Shown in pieces: positions 1-5,974 of a DNA stretch of 22,274 bases. Within the stretch, counting starts at the first letter, position 1; each line of letters begins with the position of its first letter. This DNA comes from Candidatus Iainarchaeum sp. (GTDB lineage: Archaea > Iainarchaeota > Iainarchaeia > Iainarchaeales > GCA-2688035). Both the position numbers and the translations under genes were made by a program. The stretch covers positions 1 to 22,274 of the forward strand of contig JAPLVT010000013.1 of assembly GCA_026396975.1 (NCBI GenBank), written 5' to 3'. A model generated the notes under the pieces. That model was not told where the DNA came from and did no database searches. It saw nothing but the letters and a program-made list of their open reading frames with translations.

Positions 1-2
1 CC

Positions 3-539
3 GCAGCAGCGAACAGCTGCTTTGCGGGCAGGGGCCTGAGCCAGGCTGAAGCGCTCGCAAACTGCTGCGTAAAGTACGATAACATTGAAGGCCAGACTGT
101 TTACAGCTGCGCTTTGCACAATACGGTCGGCAACCTGCAGGAAAGCCATGAGAGCGGCAACCAGGCATGCATACAAAAATACTATCCGGACAAGTACTGG
201 GGCTATGTAGCGGCATTCAACAACTCTTGCGTCGGCCAGGCCGGGGATACCTGCTGGAAAGCCGAGGCGACAAAACTTGGCATTGACACCGCGAAGATAA
301 GCCAGTGCGCCGAGGGCACGGAAGGAATAAAGATGCTGATAGCTGACAGCGGCACAGCGGACCAGTACAGCATCGGCACTTCGCCTACGCTCATGATAAA
401 TGGCGTTGCTTATGACGGTAGCACTAGCAGCAGCGGCTACAAGGACGCGATTTGCAGCGCCTTCAACACTCCGCCTGCGGAATGCAGCCAGGCAGTCAGC
501 GCGGGCAGTTCTGTTAACACAAACGCGAGCTGCGGCTGA
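3..539 (+). CDS. Secreted Cys-rich thioredoxin/DsbA-fold protein, 5' end missing
   Basis: The reading frame is open from the left edge (codon phase from base 3) to a TGA at 537-539, so the start lies outside the window; the internal TTG at 114 is not a credible start because the upstream residues continue the same Cys-rich pattern. The visible 178 residues contain many cysteines (CC, NNSC, DTCW, SQC, AIC, AEC, SCG) and a C-terminal segment reading GTSPTLMINGVAY, which fits the cis-proline strand of thioredoxin/DsbA-like folds. The ICSAFNTPPAEC tail matches DsbA-like proteins I know from archaeal genomes. Any CxxC active site must lie upstream of the window. High Cys content suggests an extracytoplasmic, disulfide-bonded protein. 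It converges on another thioredoxin-fold gene at 664-1311. The fold assignment is moderately secure; substrate is unknown. Confidence 0.7.
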   Translation, partial: AAANSCFAGRGLSQAEALANCCVKYDNIEGQTVYSCALHNTVGNLQESHESGNQACIQKYYPDKYWGYVAAFNNSCVGQAGDTCWKAEATKLGIDTAKISQCAEGTEGIKMLIADSGTADQYSIGTSPTLMINGVAYDGSTSSSGYKDAICSAFNTPPAECSQAVSAGSSVNTNASCG

Positions 540-663
540 ACAAGCCAAATTCTTTTTTTTCTTTAGAAAACCGAGCCGCCCTGCGGCAAAGCAGCTTTTT
601 TTTTAAGAATAGAAAAAGAGGCGGGCTGAAAGGCAAAAGCCCTTCAATTTTAAAGAGCCCTTT
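540..663. terminator. Convergent intergenic region with oligo-T runs
   Basis: The 124 bases between two convergent genes hold two plus-strand T runs (about 551-558 and 594-603) that would terminate transcription of the upstream gene in the way usual for archaeal RNA polymerase. A small hairpin (GGGCT at 623-627, AGCCC at 638-642) sits closer to the minus-strand gene. The call rests on base composition and position only. Confidence 0.4.
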
Positions 664-1311
664 TTATTGCGCGTTCGCTTCTTTTATCAGCGCTTCTATT
701 ACAGCAATGAATTCCTGCTTTTCCTGCTCTAGATGCTGCTTGCTCAAGTCACTCTGCGGGTTTGCAGTGTCGCCGGAAGCCTCATAGCCGTTGCCGATGC
801 GCGTGTATTTGCCGCCGAAAACGAAAGTCGGAACCGTTAATCCTGGATTAGCTTGCTTAAACACGTTTAGCTCGCTTTCCGGGAAAACTGTTTCAGGTTC
901 TGCGGTTAGCGTATTATCCGCGGCTGTGAGTGTTTCAAGTTCCCAATGGTAAGCAACTATTTTCCCTTCGGCAACGTATTGCTTTGCAACGCTGTCAAAT
1001 GTTTCTTTTATCCACCTGCAGTGCGGGCACGTTGTCGTGCTGAAAAGCCTTATCACGGGCTTGCCGCCCTGCAGCTCGAGCGCCGCGCCGCTGCCCTTGA
1101 ATGTTTTTATGCCGCTGCTTGTGGGAATGCCCGTTCCGCTGCCGCCTGTGTTTCCGCTGCCCTGCAGCAGAACGAATGCGCCTGCGGCAACAATCAGCAC
1201 TGCGATTGCCGCAAGAGGCAGAACAGCGCTTTTGTCAATAATCGTTCCTTTCTTCGCTGCCTTTGTTTTCGCGGCAGCGCCGCTTTTTTTCTTTGCTTTC
1301 TTTTTCGCCAA
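664..1311 (-). CDS. Membrane-anchored thioredoxin-like protein with CPHC motif
   Basis: The 215-residue protein begins with a Lys/Ala-rich cytoplasmic tail (residues 1-29), then one hydrophobic segment (about 30-50), a Gly/Ser linker, and a thioredoxin-fold domain. The redox motif CPHC is at residues 95-98 after the strand VIRLFSTTT, and the VPTFVF stretch supplies the cis-proline. The topology predicts an N-in, domain-out membrane anchor, so it probably handles disulfide exchange outside the cytoplasm. The start is TTG at 1309-1311: a GAGGTG Shine-Dalgarno site lies 7 nt upstream on the minus strand, and no ATG is nearby. It faces the other thioredoxin-fold gene at 3-539 and is divergent from the nitroreductase. 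It may act as an oxidase, reductase or isomerase; the sequence does not tell which. Confidence 0.8.
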   Translation of the reverse strand: MAKKKAKKKSGAAAKTKAAKKGTIIDKSAVLPLAAIAVLIVAAGAFVLLQGSGNTGGSGTGIPTSSGIKTFKGSGAALELQGGKPVIRLFSTTTCPHCRWIKETFDSVAKQYVAEGKIVAYHWELETLTAADNTLTAEPETVFPESELNVFKQANPGLTVPTFVFGGKYTRIGNGYEASGDTANPQSDLSKQHLEQEKQEFIAVIEALIKEANAQ

Positions 1312-1397
1312 CCAATGCCACCTCGGGACTTTTATGCTAAGGAAGTATAATGTTTGTTTTTTAAAGCTTTTTAATTGTTTTGGGGAAAAACTAACTT

Positions 1398-1919
1398 ATG
1401 CGGTTCTTCGATCTGATAGAAGCGCGGCACAGCGTAAGGGACTTCAAGGAACAGGAAGTTGAGGAGGAAAAGCTGCAGCGCATACTGCGGGCGGCGAATA
1501 CAGCGCCCACAGCCGGCAACCTGCAGGCTTTCAAGATAGTTGTTGTCAGAAGCGCGGAGAAAAAGAAGCTGCTTGCGGAAGCCGCGCTGGGCCAGATGTT
1601 CATTTCAATCGCGCCGGTAGTGCTTGTATTCGTTGCGGATATAAAGCGCAGCGCTGGCAGGTACAGTGACCGGGGAAGGTCTCTTTACGCAGTGCAGGAT
1701 GCCACTATTGCCTGCGCTTACGCGCAGCTTGCCGCGCAGGAAGAGGGGCTGGGGTGCGTCTGGGTCGGGGCGTTCGACGAAAAAGCTGTCGCAAAGGCAG
1801 TTCGCGCAGGCGAGGGCATGAAGCCGATTGCAATCCTTCCGCTCGGCTATGCTGCCGAAACGCCTTTTCCGACGAAAAGGCGGAAGATGGAAGATTGTTT
1901 TGTCAGGGAAGAATTCTGA
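1398..1919 (+). CDS. Nitroreductase-family FMN-dependent oxidoreductase
   Basis: The 173-residue product starts with MRFFDLIEARHSVRDFK, the standard N-terminus of the nitroreductase fold with the S-x-R FMN-phosphate contact, followed by APTAGNLQAFKIVVV (the second FMN-binding segment) and a C-terminal GLGCVWVGAFDE...PIAILPLGYA core. The length fits the small single-domain members. These enzymes bind FMN and reduce nitro-, quinone or flavin substrates with NAD(P)H; the substrate cannot be predicted here. ATG at 1398 is used; it lacks a clear Shine-Dalgarno site and A/T-rich TATA-like sequence lies about 25-30 bp upstream (around 1366-1378), fitting a leaderless transcript. It stands alone between a divergent redox gene and the nrd block. 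Confidence 0.88.
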   Translation: MRFFDLIEARHSVRDFKEQEVEEEKLQRILRAANTAPTAGNLQAFKIVVVRSAEKKKLLAEAALGQMFISIAPVVLVFVADIKRSAGRYSDRGRSLYAVQDATIACAYAQLAAQEEGLGCVWVGAFDEKAVAKAVRAGEGMKPIAILPLGYAAETPFPTKRRKMEDCFVREEF

Positions 1920-1991
1920 AAATTTAAAAAGCGCCCTTTTTCACACCGCTTGGAAAGCAAACCGCGCGAGTTAACGGGGGCATTAAAAATT

Positions 1992-2027
1992 TTAACCAAA
2001 TTTTTTTGAAAACGGCATCTTGGTTAA
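1992..2027. repeat. Inverted repeat TTAACCAA / TTGGTTAA upstream of nrdD
   Basis: TTAACCAA at 1992-1999 and its exact complement TTGGTTAA at 2020-2027 flank a 20-base spacer. The repeat sits about 65 bp upstream of the likely nrdD TATA box, and another TTGGTTAA (4367-4374) lies in the gap before nrdG. It could be a regulator site or a stem-loop in an upstream leader; the role is inferred from position only. Confidence 0.4.
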
Positions 2028-2089
2028 GTTATTTAACATTATTCTGGCAATTTCTTTGTTTATTGAACCGAAATATTTTGCGGGGAATG

Positions 2090-2097
2090 TTTATAAA
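2090..2097 (+). promoter_or_regulatory. TATA box, probable nrdD promoter
   Basis: TTTATAAA is the best archaeal TATA-box match in the 263-base gap 1920-2182. Transcription would begin near 2115-2120, giving a leader of about 65 nt before the nrdD ATG. Most other first genes in this window have almost no leader, so this gene may be regulated through its leader. The rest of the gap holds the inverted repeat at 1992-2027 and no convincing gene. Confidence 0.5.
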
Positions 2098-2182
2098 CGC
2101 TCGGCGGGTTTATTGTAGTGCGTTTGGTTCGCAATTCGAACAATTGCATCATGCTAACTTTGGATAATAGGGGCTTTACACG

Positions 2183-4216
2183 ATGACAGTGCGCTTTTTG
2201 CAGGAAGTTTTGAAGAGGGACGGCAGCATTGCCCCCTTCGACAGGAGCAGGATTGAGGAAGCGATTTTTTCCGCCGCGAAAGCAGTCGGCGGCACAGACA
2301 GGCAGGTGGCCGTTGAGCTTACCGACAAGGTCGTGCACAACCTCAAGAAGCGCTTCGGCACAAAACCGCCCACAGTGGAGGACATCCAGGACACTATTGA
2401 GAAGGAGCTGATTGAAGCCGGGCACGCGAAGACCGCGAAAGCATTTATCATATACCGGCAAAAGAGGGCTGAACTCAGGGACAGCGCGGCTTTTTTGAAC
2501 AAGGCGCAGAAAATCGTGGACGATTACGTTGAGATAAAGGACTGGAGGGTTGCGGAGAACAGCAACGCCTCTTATTCGCTGAGCGGCCTGCAGGCGCACA
2601 TCAGCGGCGCGGTAATCGCGGAGTACACTTTGAAGAACATTTACCCGCAGGAGATTGCGAACGCGCACAGGAACGCGGATTTCCATATCCACGATTTGTG
2701 CAACGGGACTTTTTCGGGCTATTGCGCGGGCTGGTCTCTCAGGCAGCTGCTCGAGCTCGGTTTCGGCGGAGTGCCTGGCAGGATTGCCGCTAAAGCCGCA
2801 AAGCACTTCAACGCGGCGCTCGGGCAGATAGTAAACTTTATGGGAACGCTGCAGAACGAGTGGGCCGGCGCCCAGGCTTTCAACAGCTTTGACACTTACC
2901 TTGCGCCTCTCGCCGCAAAGGACAACCTTGATTACAATCGCATAAAGCAGTCCTTGCAGGAGTTTATTTTCGCCACGAACGCGACTTCTCGGTGGGGCAA
3001 CCAGGTTCCTTTCACCAACATTACGCTTGACTGGATTGTTCCGGATGACATGCGTGACATGCCTGTTGTTTACGGCGGCGAGCTGCTGGTGGATGAGACT
3101 TACGGCGATTTCCAGGATGAAATGGACCTCATCAACAGGGCTTTCGCGGAGGTTATGAGCAAAGGCGACGCCAACGGCAGGGTTTTCACTTTCCCCATTC
3201 CCACTTACAATATCACAAAGGATTTTGACTGGGACAGCGAGAACGCGCAGGCGTTGTTCGCAATGACAGCAAAATACGGCATTCCCTATTTCCAGAATTT
3301 CGTGAACAGCAGCCTCAAGCCCAGCGATGTTCGGAGTATGTGTTGTAGGCTTCAACTTGACCTAAGGGACCTGAAGCAGAAGACAGGCGGCTTGTTCGGG
3401 AGCGGCGAGAAAACAGGCAGCATCGGCGTTGTCACAATGAACATGCCGAAGCTCGGCTTCCTTTCAAGGGATGAAACCGATTTTTTCGAGAGGCTTGACG
3501 ACCTGCTTTACCTCGCAAAAGAGAGCCTTGAAATAAAGAGGAAAGAGGTCAACAAGAACATGCAGCAGGGGCTTCTTCCTTGGAGCATGCGTTATCTCGG
3601 CACTTTGAACTATCACTTCAGCACAATCGGGCTTGTTGGAATGAACGAGTGCTGCCTGAATTTCCTTGAAACAAGCATCGCGACCGACGAAGGGAAGCAG
3701 TTCGCGCTGCGCACTCTCGACTTCTTCAGGAGCAGGCTTAAGGAATTCCAAGCGGAAACAGGGCACATCTTCAACCTCGAGGCAACGCCAGCGGAGGGCA
3801 CCTCCTACAGGCTTGCACGCATAGACAAGCGCAATTACCCTGAAATAATCGCGAGCGGCAAGGATGTCCCATACTACACCAACAGCACACAGCTGCCAGT
3901 CGATTACACCGACGACATCTTTGAGGCATTGCAGCACCAGGATGCCTTGCAGTGCAAGTATACTGGAGGCACTGTGCTGCACGGCTTCATGGGAGAGGCA
4001 ATGAGCGACGGCGAGGCATGCGGCAGGCTGGTCAAAAAAATCGCCCATAGCTTCAAGCTTCCGTACTATACAATTACGCCGACTTTCAGCGTCTGCCCGG
4101 TGCACGGCTATATAAAAGGAAAGCACGCCAACTGCCCGGTGCAGGTTCCAGGCGCTGTTTGCGGGGAAAAGCAGGCGGAGGTGAAGGAAAATGCAAGAGT
4201 GCAATCAACAGTGTGA
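2183..4216 (+). CDS. nrdD: Anaerobic (class III) ribonucleoside-triphosphate reductase, catalytic chain lacking the glycyl-radical domain
   Basis: The 677-residue protein makes deoxyribonucleotides from NTPs under anaerobic conditions using formate as reductant (family knowledge). Residues about 1-95 are an ATP-cone (VLKRDGS...F, then FIIYRQKRAELRD). The catalytic barrel follows, with YCAGWSLRQL (Cys181, thiyl-radical candidate) and SMCCRLQLDL (Cys387/388). The C-terminal zinc region begins normally (SVCPVHGY, then NCP; Cys638 and Cys651) but the frame then ends with a short non-family tail at TGA 4214-4216. The glycyl-radical segment is missing and lies in the overlapping +1 frame at 4191-4340. 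ATG at 2183 is the family start; it has only a weak Shine-Dalgarno site. It is followed by its activase nrdG. Confidence 0.93.
   Translation: MTVRFLQEVLKRDGSIAPFDRSRIEEAIFSAAKAVGGTDRQVAVELTDKVVHNLKKRFGTKPPTVEDIQDTIEKELIEAGHAKTAKAFIIYRQKRAELRDSAAFLNKAQKIVDDYVEIKDWRVAENSNASYSLSGLQAHISGAVIAEYTLKNIYPQEIANAHRNADFHIHDLCNGTFSGYCAGWSLRQLLELGFGGVPGRIAAKAAKHFNAALGQIVNFMGTLQNEWAGAQAFNSFDTYLAPLAAKDNLDYNRIKQSLQEFIFATNATSRWGNQVPFTNITLDWIVPDDMRDMPVVYGGELLVDETYGDFQDEMDLINRAFAEVMSKGDANGRVFTFPIPTYNITKDFDWDSENAQALFAMTAKYGIPYFQNFVNSSLKPSDVRSMCCRLQLDLRDLKQKTGGLFGSGEKTGSIGVVTMNMPKLGFLSRDETDFFERLDDLLYLAKESLEIKRKEVNKNMQQGLLPWSMRYLGTLNYHFSTIGLVGMNECCLNFLETSIATDEGKQFALRTLDFFRSRLKEFQAETGHIFNLEATPAEGTSYRLARIDKRNYPEIIASGKDVPYYTNSTQLPVDYTDDIFEALQHQDALQCKYTGGTVLHGFMGEAMSDGEACGRLVKKIAHSFKLPYYTITPTFSVCPVHGYIKGKHANCPVQVPGAVCGEKQAEVKENARVQSTV
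4177..4184 (+). promoter_or_regulatory. Perfect Shine-Dalgarno site for the glycyl-radical gene
   Basis: GGAGGTGA is the full complement of the archaeal 16S rRNA 3' end (UCACCUCC) and lies 6 nt before the ATG at 4191, inside the 3' end of the catalytic nrdD frame. It is the strongest such site I noticed in the window and decides that the following ORF has its own translation start. Confidence 0.75.
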
Positions 4217-4340
4217 GATTTACAGCAGGATTGTCGGCTACCTTAGGCCGCTGCAGAACTGGCACGCGGGCAAGAAGGAAGAGTTCAAGGACAGGAAAAC
4301 CTTCTCGGAGGAAAAAGCGTTAGCGCACTGCAAGGAATAG
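4191..4340 (+). CDS. Separate glycyl-radical subunit/domain of anaerobic ribonucleotide reductase
   Basis: This 49-residue ORF overlaps the end of nrdD by 26 bases in the +1 frame. It reads CEIYSRIVGYLRP and then WHAGKKEEFKDRKTF, the C-terminal signature of class III reductases, with the radical glycine as Gly16 in RIVGYL. Cys4 and Cys8 (EC..QC) would complete the four-cysteine zinc site begun by Cys638 and Cys651 of the large chain. It stops at TAG 4338-4340. A perfect Shine-Dalgarno site 6 nt before ATG 4191 argues for independent translation. Alternatives are a +1 frameshift making one polypeptide (possible only between a TGA in the +1 frame at 4182-4184 and the large chain's stop at 4214), or an assembly error. 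The domain identity is secure; its separateness is the novel claim. Confidence 0.85.
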   Translation: MQECNQQCEIYSRIVGYLRPLQNWHAGKKEEFKDRKTFSEEKALAHCKE

Positions 4341-4450
4341 CGCGCCGGGCACTGCACGCAGGATTTTTGGTTAACGCACATTTGGGCGATTAAACGGTTT
4401 CAGCCCGCTCTCCGCAATAAAAAAATTTTATTTTTTTTGGGGTGTTTCTT
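4341..4450 (+). promoter_or_regulatory. nrdD-nrdG spacer with TTGGTTAA motif and AT-rich hairpin
   Basis: The 110-base gap contains TTGGTTAA at 4367-4374, the same octamer as upstream of nrdD. An AT stem (AATAAAA / TTTTATT, about 4415-4431) runs into a T8 tract, which could terminate upstream transcription or serve as a TATA element for nrdG. GGGGTG at 4439-4444 is the likely Shine-Dalgarno site for the nrdG TTG start. Confidence 0.35.
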
Positions 4451-5155
4451 TTGCTTGTTTTCAGGGGAATACAGAAAACCACGCTAATTGATTTTCCGGG
4501 CAGGGTGGCCTGCACTCTTTTCCTTCCGGGATGCGATTTTCGGTGCCCATTCTGCTATAACATAACGCTTGTTCTCGGGCAGGAAACAGGCGTTGAAATA
4601 ACCGAAAAGGAAGCGCTTGATTTCCTCCAAGGGCGCAAGGGTTTTTTGGACGGAGTATGCATCACGGGCGGAGAGCCGCTTCTTCACTCAGGCCTTCTGG
4701 GTTTCTGCAAAAAAGCCCACGCTCTCGGGCTGCTTGTGAAGCTTGACACAAACGGCAGCATGCCTGAAGAGCTTGAGCGGCTTATCAAAGAGAAAGCCGT
4801 GGATTACATTGCGATGGACATAAAAGCCCCGCCGGAGAAATACAGCGAGGCAGCGGGCGCAAAAGTGGACATCGCTAAAATAAAGCGCAGCGCTCGCCTG
4901 ATAATGGAAAGCGGCATTGATTACGAATTCAGGACAACTGTTGTGCCGGCACTGCACAGCGAAGCCGACCTTCTTGAAATAGGCGAATGGCTTAAGGGCG
5001 CCAGGCGGTTTTTCCTGCAGCAGTTCAACCCGAACGTGCCGCTTTTGGGCAGGAGCCTGGAAGGAAGCAGAACCTACAGCGAGGCCGAGCTGCAGGGCTT
5101 CGCGGAAAAACTGCGCAAATTTTTCAAGCACGCGGAGGTAAGGGCAGGCGCTTAG
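4451..5155 (+). CDS. nrdG: Anaerobic ribonucleotide reductase activating enzyme, radical SAM
   Basis: The 234-residue protein carries the N-terminal family signature GIQKTTLIDFPG and the radical-SAM cluster motif CDFRCPFC (Cys28, Cys32, Cys35), followed by the SAM-binding CITGGEP. Family members of this archaeal/NrdG2 type bind one [4Fe-4S] cluster, cleave SAM to a 5'-deoxyadenosyl radical and abstract hydrogen from the radical glycine of NrdD. Here that glycine would be in the small chain at 4191-4340. I prefer TTG at 4451, 6 nt after GGGGTG, over GTG at 4442, because it leaves the usual short N-terminus. It ends with TAG. After its TAG the same frame stays open as far as the DUF1858 gene, but that stretch contains repeats and a promoter and is not protein-like. 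Confidence 0.92.
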   Translation: MLVFRGIQKTTLIDFPGRVACTLFLPGCDFRCPFCYNITLVLGQETGVEITEKEALDFLQGRKGFLDGVCITGGEPLLHSGLLGFCKKAHALGLLVKLDTNGSMPEELERLIKEKAVDYIAMDIKAPPEKYSEAAGAKVDIAKIKRSARLIMESGIDYEFRTTVVPALHSEADLLEIGEWLKGARRFFLQQFNPNVPLLGRSLEGSRTYSEAELQGFAEKLRKFFKHAEVRAGA

Positions 5156-5170
5156 CCGTGCACAGGCAAG

Positions 5171-5279
5171 ATTGAAATTACGCCGCCCTGCCCTTTTCTT
5201 TCTTTATTAAAGAAAGAAAAGTGTAAGTTGCCCAAAAGAAAGAAAAAATACGCTTGGGGAGAATTGAAATCACGCCGCC
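5171..5279 (+). repeat. Direct repeat pair ATTGAAAT(T/C)ACGCCGCC
   Basis: ATTGAAATTACGCCGCC at 5171-5187 recurs at 5263-5279 with one substitution. Both copies lie in the spacer between nrdG and the DUF1858 gene; the second forms part of the 5' arm of the stem at 5272-5337. The function is unknown; a small duplication or repeated regulator site are both possible. Confidence 0.4.
5193..5221. terminator. 13-bp perfect hairpin after nrdG
   Basis: CTTTTCTTTCTTT (5193-5205) and AAAGAAAGAAAAG (5209-5221) pair perfectly around the loop ATT. The position 37 bases after the nrdG stop fits a transcript end or an RNA-stability hairpin. Archaeal termination depends mainly on U tracts, so I treat it as a terminator only tentatively. 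Confidence 0.4.
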
Positions 5280-5337
5280 GCTACCGTGGAACGCCAACGT
5301 TCAGGGAGAAGCCTGTAAGAAGCGCCTGCGGCGGCGT
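5272..5337 (+). other. GC-rich stem enclosing small hairpins, possible structured RNA
   Basis: ACGCCGCCGC (5272-5281) and GCGGCGGCGT (5328-5337) form a perfect 10-bp stem. The enclosed 46 bases can form a GAACG-CCAA-CGTTC hairpin and an AGG...CCT mini-stem, giving a branched shape. The element ends only two bases before the probable TATA box of the DUF1858 gene, so it would belong to the nrdG transcript tail or be a separate RNA. I do not recognise it as a known riboswitch or ncRNA family. Confidence 0.35.
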
Positions 5338-5338
5338 A

Positions 5339-5347
5339 TTTTTAAAA
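5339..5347 (+). promoter_or_regulatory. TATA-like element for the DUF1858 gene
   Basis: TTTTTAAAA is centred about 26 bp before the ATG at 5369, the spacing expected for a leaderless archaeal transcript. This supports the short start for the DUF1858 protein. Confidence 0.45.
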
Positions 5348-5368
5348 CTTTACATAATTGATGATACT

Positions 5369-5626
5369 ATGGCTGCAAAAAAAAGCGCTGCAAAACCAAA
5401 ATCCAGCGCGAAAAGCCCTGCAGGAGCGATTGCTGCGGGTACAACGCTCGGCGATGTCGTGATGCGTTTCCCGCAGGCCGTGCCTGTAATGCTCAGTCAC
5501 GGGCTGCACTGCGTCGGATGCCAGGTCGCGTCTTTTGAGACTGTAAGCCAGGGAGCAGCCGCGCACGGGATGGATGAAGAGCGGATAAAAAGTCTTCTGA
5601 AAGAGATGAACGAAGCGCTGAAATAG
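5369..5626 (+). CDS. DUF1858 / hybrid-cluster-protein-associated redox disulfide domain protein
   Basis: The 85-residue protein has a Lys/Ala/Ser-rich N-terminus (about 1-22) and then the compact helical domain TLGDVVMRFPQAVPVMLSHG followed by HCVGCQVASFETV and a closing helix. The CxxC and the spacing match the DUF1858 family, which is predicted to carry a redox-active disulfide and often lies next to hybrid-cluster or other anaerobic redox proteins. The frame is open further upstream to a TTG at 5228, but that extension covers a repeat, a structured element and a promoter, so ATG 5369 is the better start. It sits between nrdG and a ferredoxin, suggesting anaerobic electron-transfer or redox-sensing work. 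It stops with TAG. Confidence 0.82.
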   Translation: MAAKKSAAKPKSSAKSPAGAIAAGTTLGDVVMRFPQAVPVMLSHGLHCVGCQVASFETVSQGAAAHGMDEERIKSLLKEMNEALK

Positions 5627-5759
5627 CGGAAAGCGGATAAAAAACAATGGCGGATAAAAAAAATTTGCTGAAAGAAACTGACGGTTTGCCGGGATATTTT
5701 TTGTTTTTATTGGCTAATCTGATGAAAAAATCTAAAAAAAGATTGAGAGGTGTTTTTGT

Positions 5760-5942
5760 TTGGCCGAGAGACCGTACGTTGACACGAAGAAATGCACTGG
5801 TTGCGGAACCTGTGCGAGCGTTTGCCCCGCAAACGTTTTCGAGATGGTTAAAGGCAAGAGCGCTGTAAAGCGCCCGAATGACTGCGTTCAGTGCAGGGCT
5901 TGCGAGAGAAGCTGCCCGGTGAACGCGATTGTGGTGAAATAA
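5760..5942 (+). CDS. 2[4Fe-4S] ferredoxin
   Basis: The 60-residue product has the two cluster motifs CTGCGTCASVCP and CVQCRACERSCP, each supplying CxxCxxC plus the CP cysteine for the partner cluster, in a protein of typical clostridial-type ferredoxin length. The start is TTG at 5760, placed 7 nt after a GAGGTG Shine-Dalgarno site. A low-potential ferredoxin next to a radical-SAM activase is a plausible electron donor for NrdG, though that link is inferred from position. The preceding 133-base gap contains a partial echo of the DUF1858 3' end (copies of GCGGATAAAAA at 5581, 5633 and 5650). An ORF from 5647 overlapping this gene in another frame is a shadow. Confidence 0.93.
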   Translation: MAERPYVDTKKCTGCGTCASVCPANVFEMVKGKSAVKRPNDCVQCRACERSCPVNAIVVK

Positions 5943-5974
5943 ACAGTTTTTTTGATTTTTTTGGTTGGTTTGCG

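Noticed and set aside
2060..3355. Long antisense ORF of 431 codons
   Set aside because: It lies opposite nrdD, has no recognisable motifs and arises from the codon bias of the real gene.
5153..5368. TAG of nrdG as a sense codon joining nrdG to DUF1858
   Set aside because: The frame is open, but the linking stretch holds a perfect hairpin, repeats and a TATA box and does not read like protein; chance is sufficient.
5647..5868. ORF of 73 codons between DUF1858 and ferredoxin
   Set aside because: Its second half is the ferredoxin gene read out of frame; the first half shows only a repeat echo of DUF1858.
5891..5974. Longer N-terminus for the beta-CASP RNase
   Set aside because: It would overlap the ferredoxin gene and the added residues are not family-like; ATG 5975 matches the family start.
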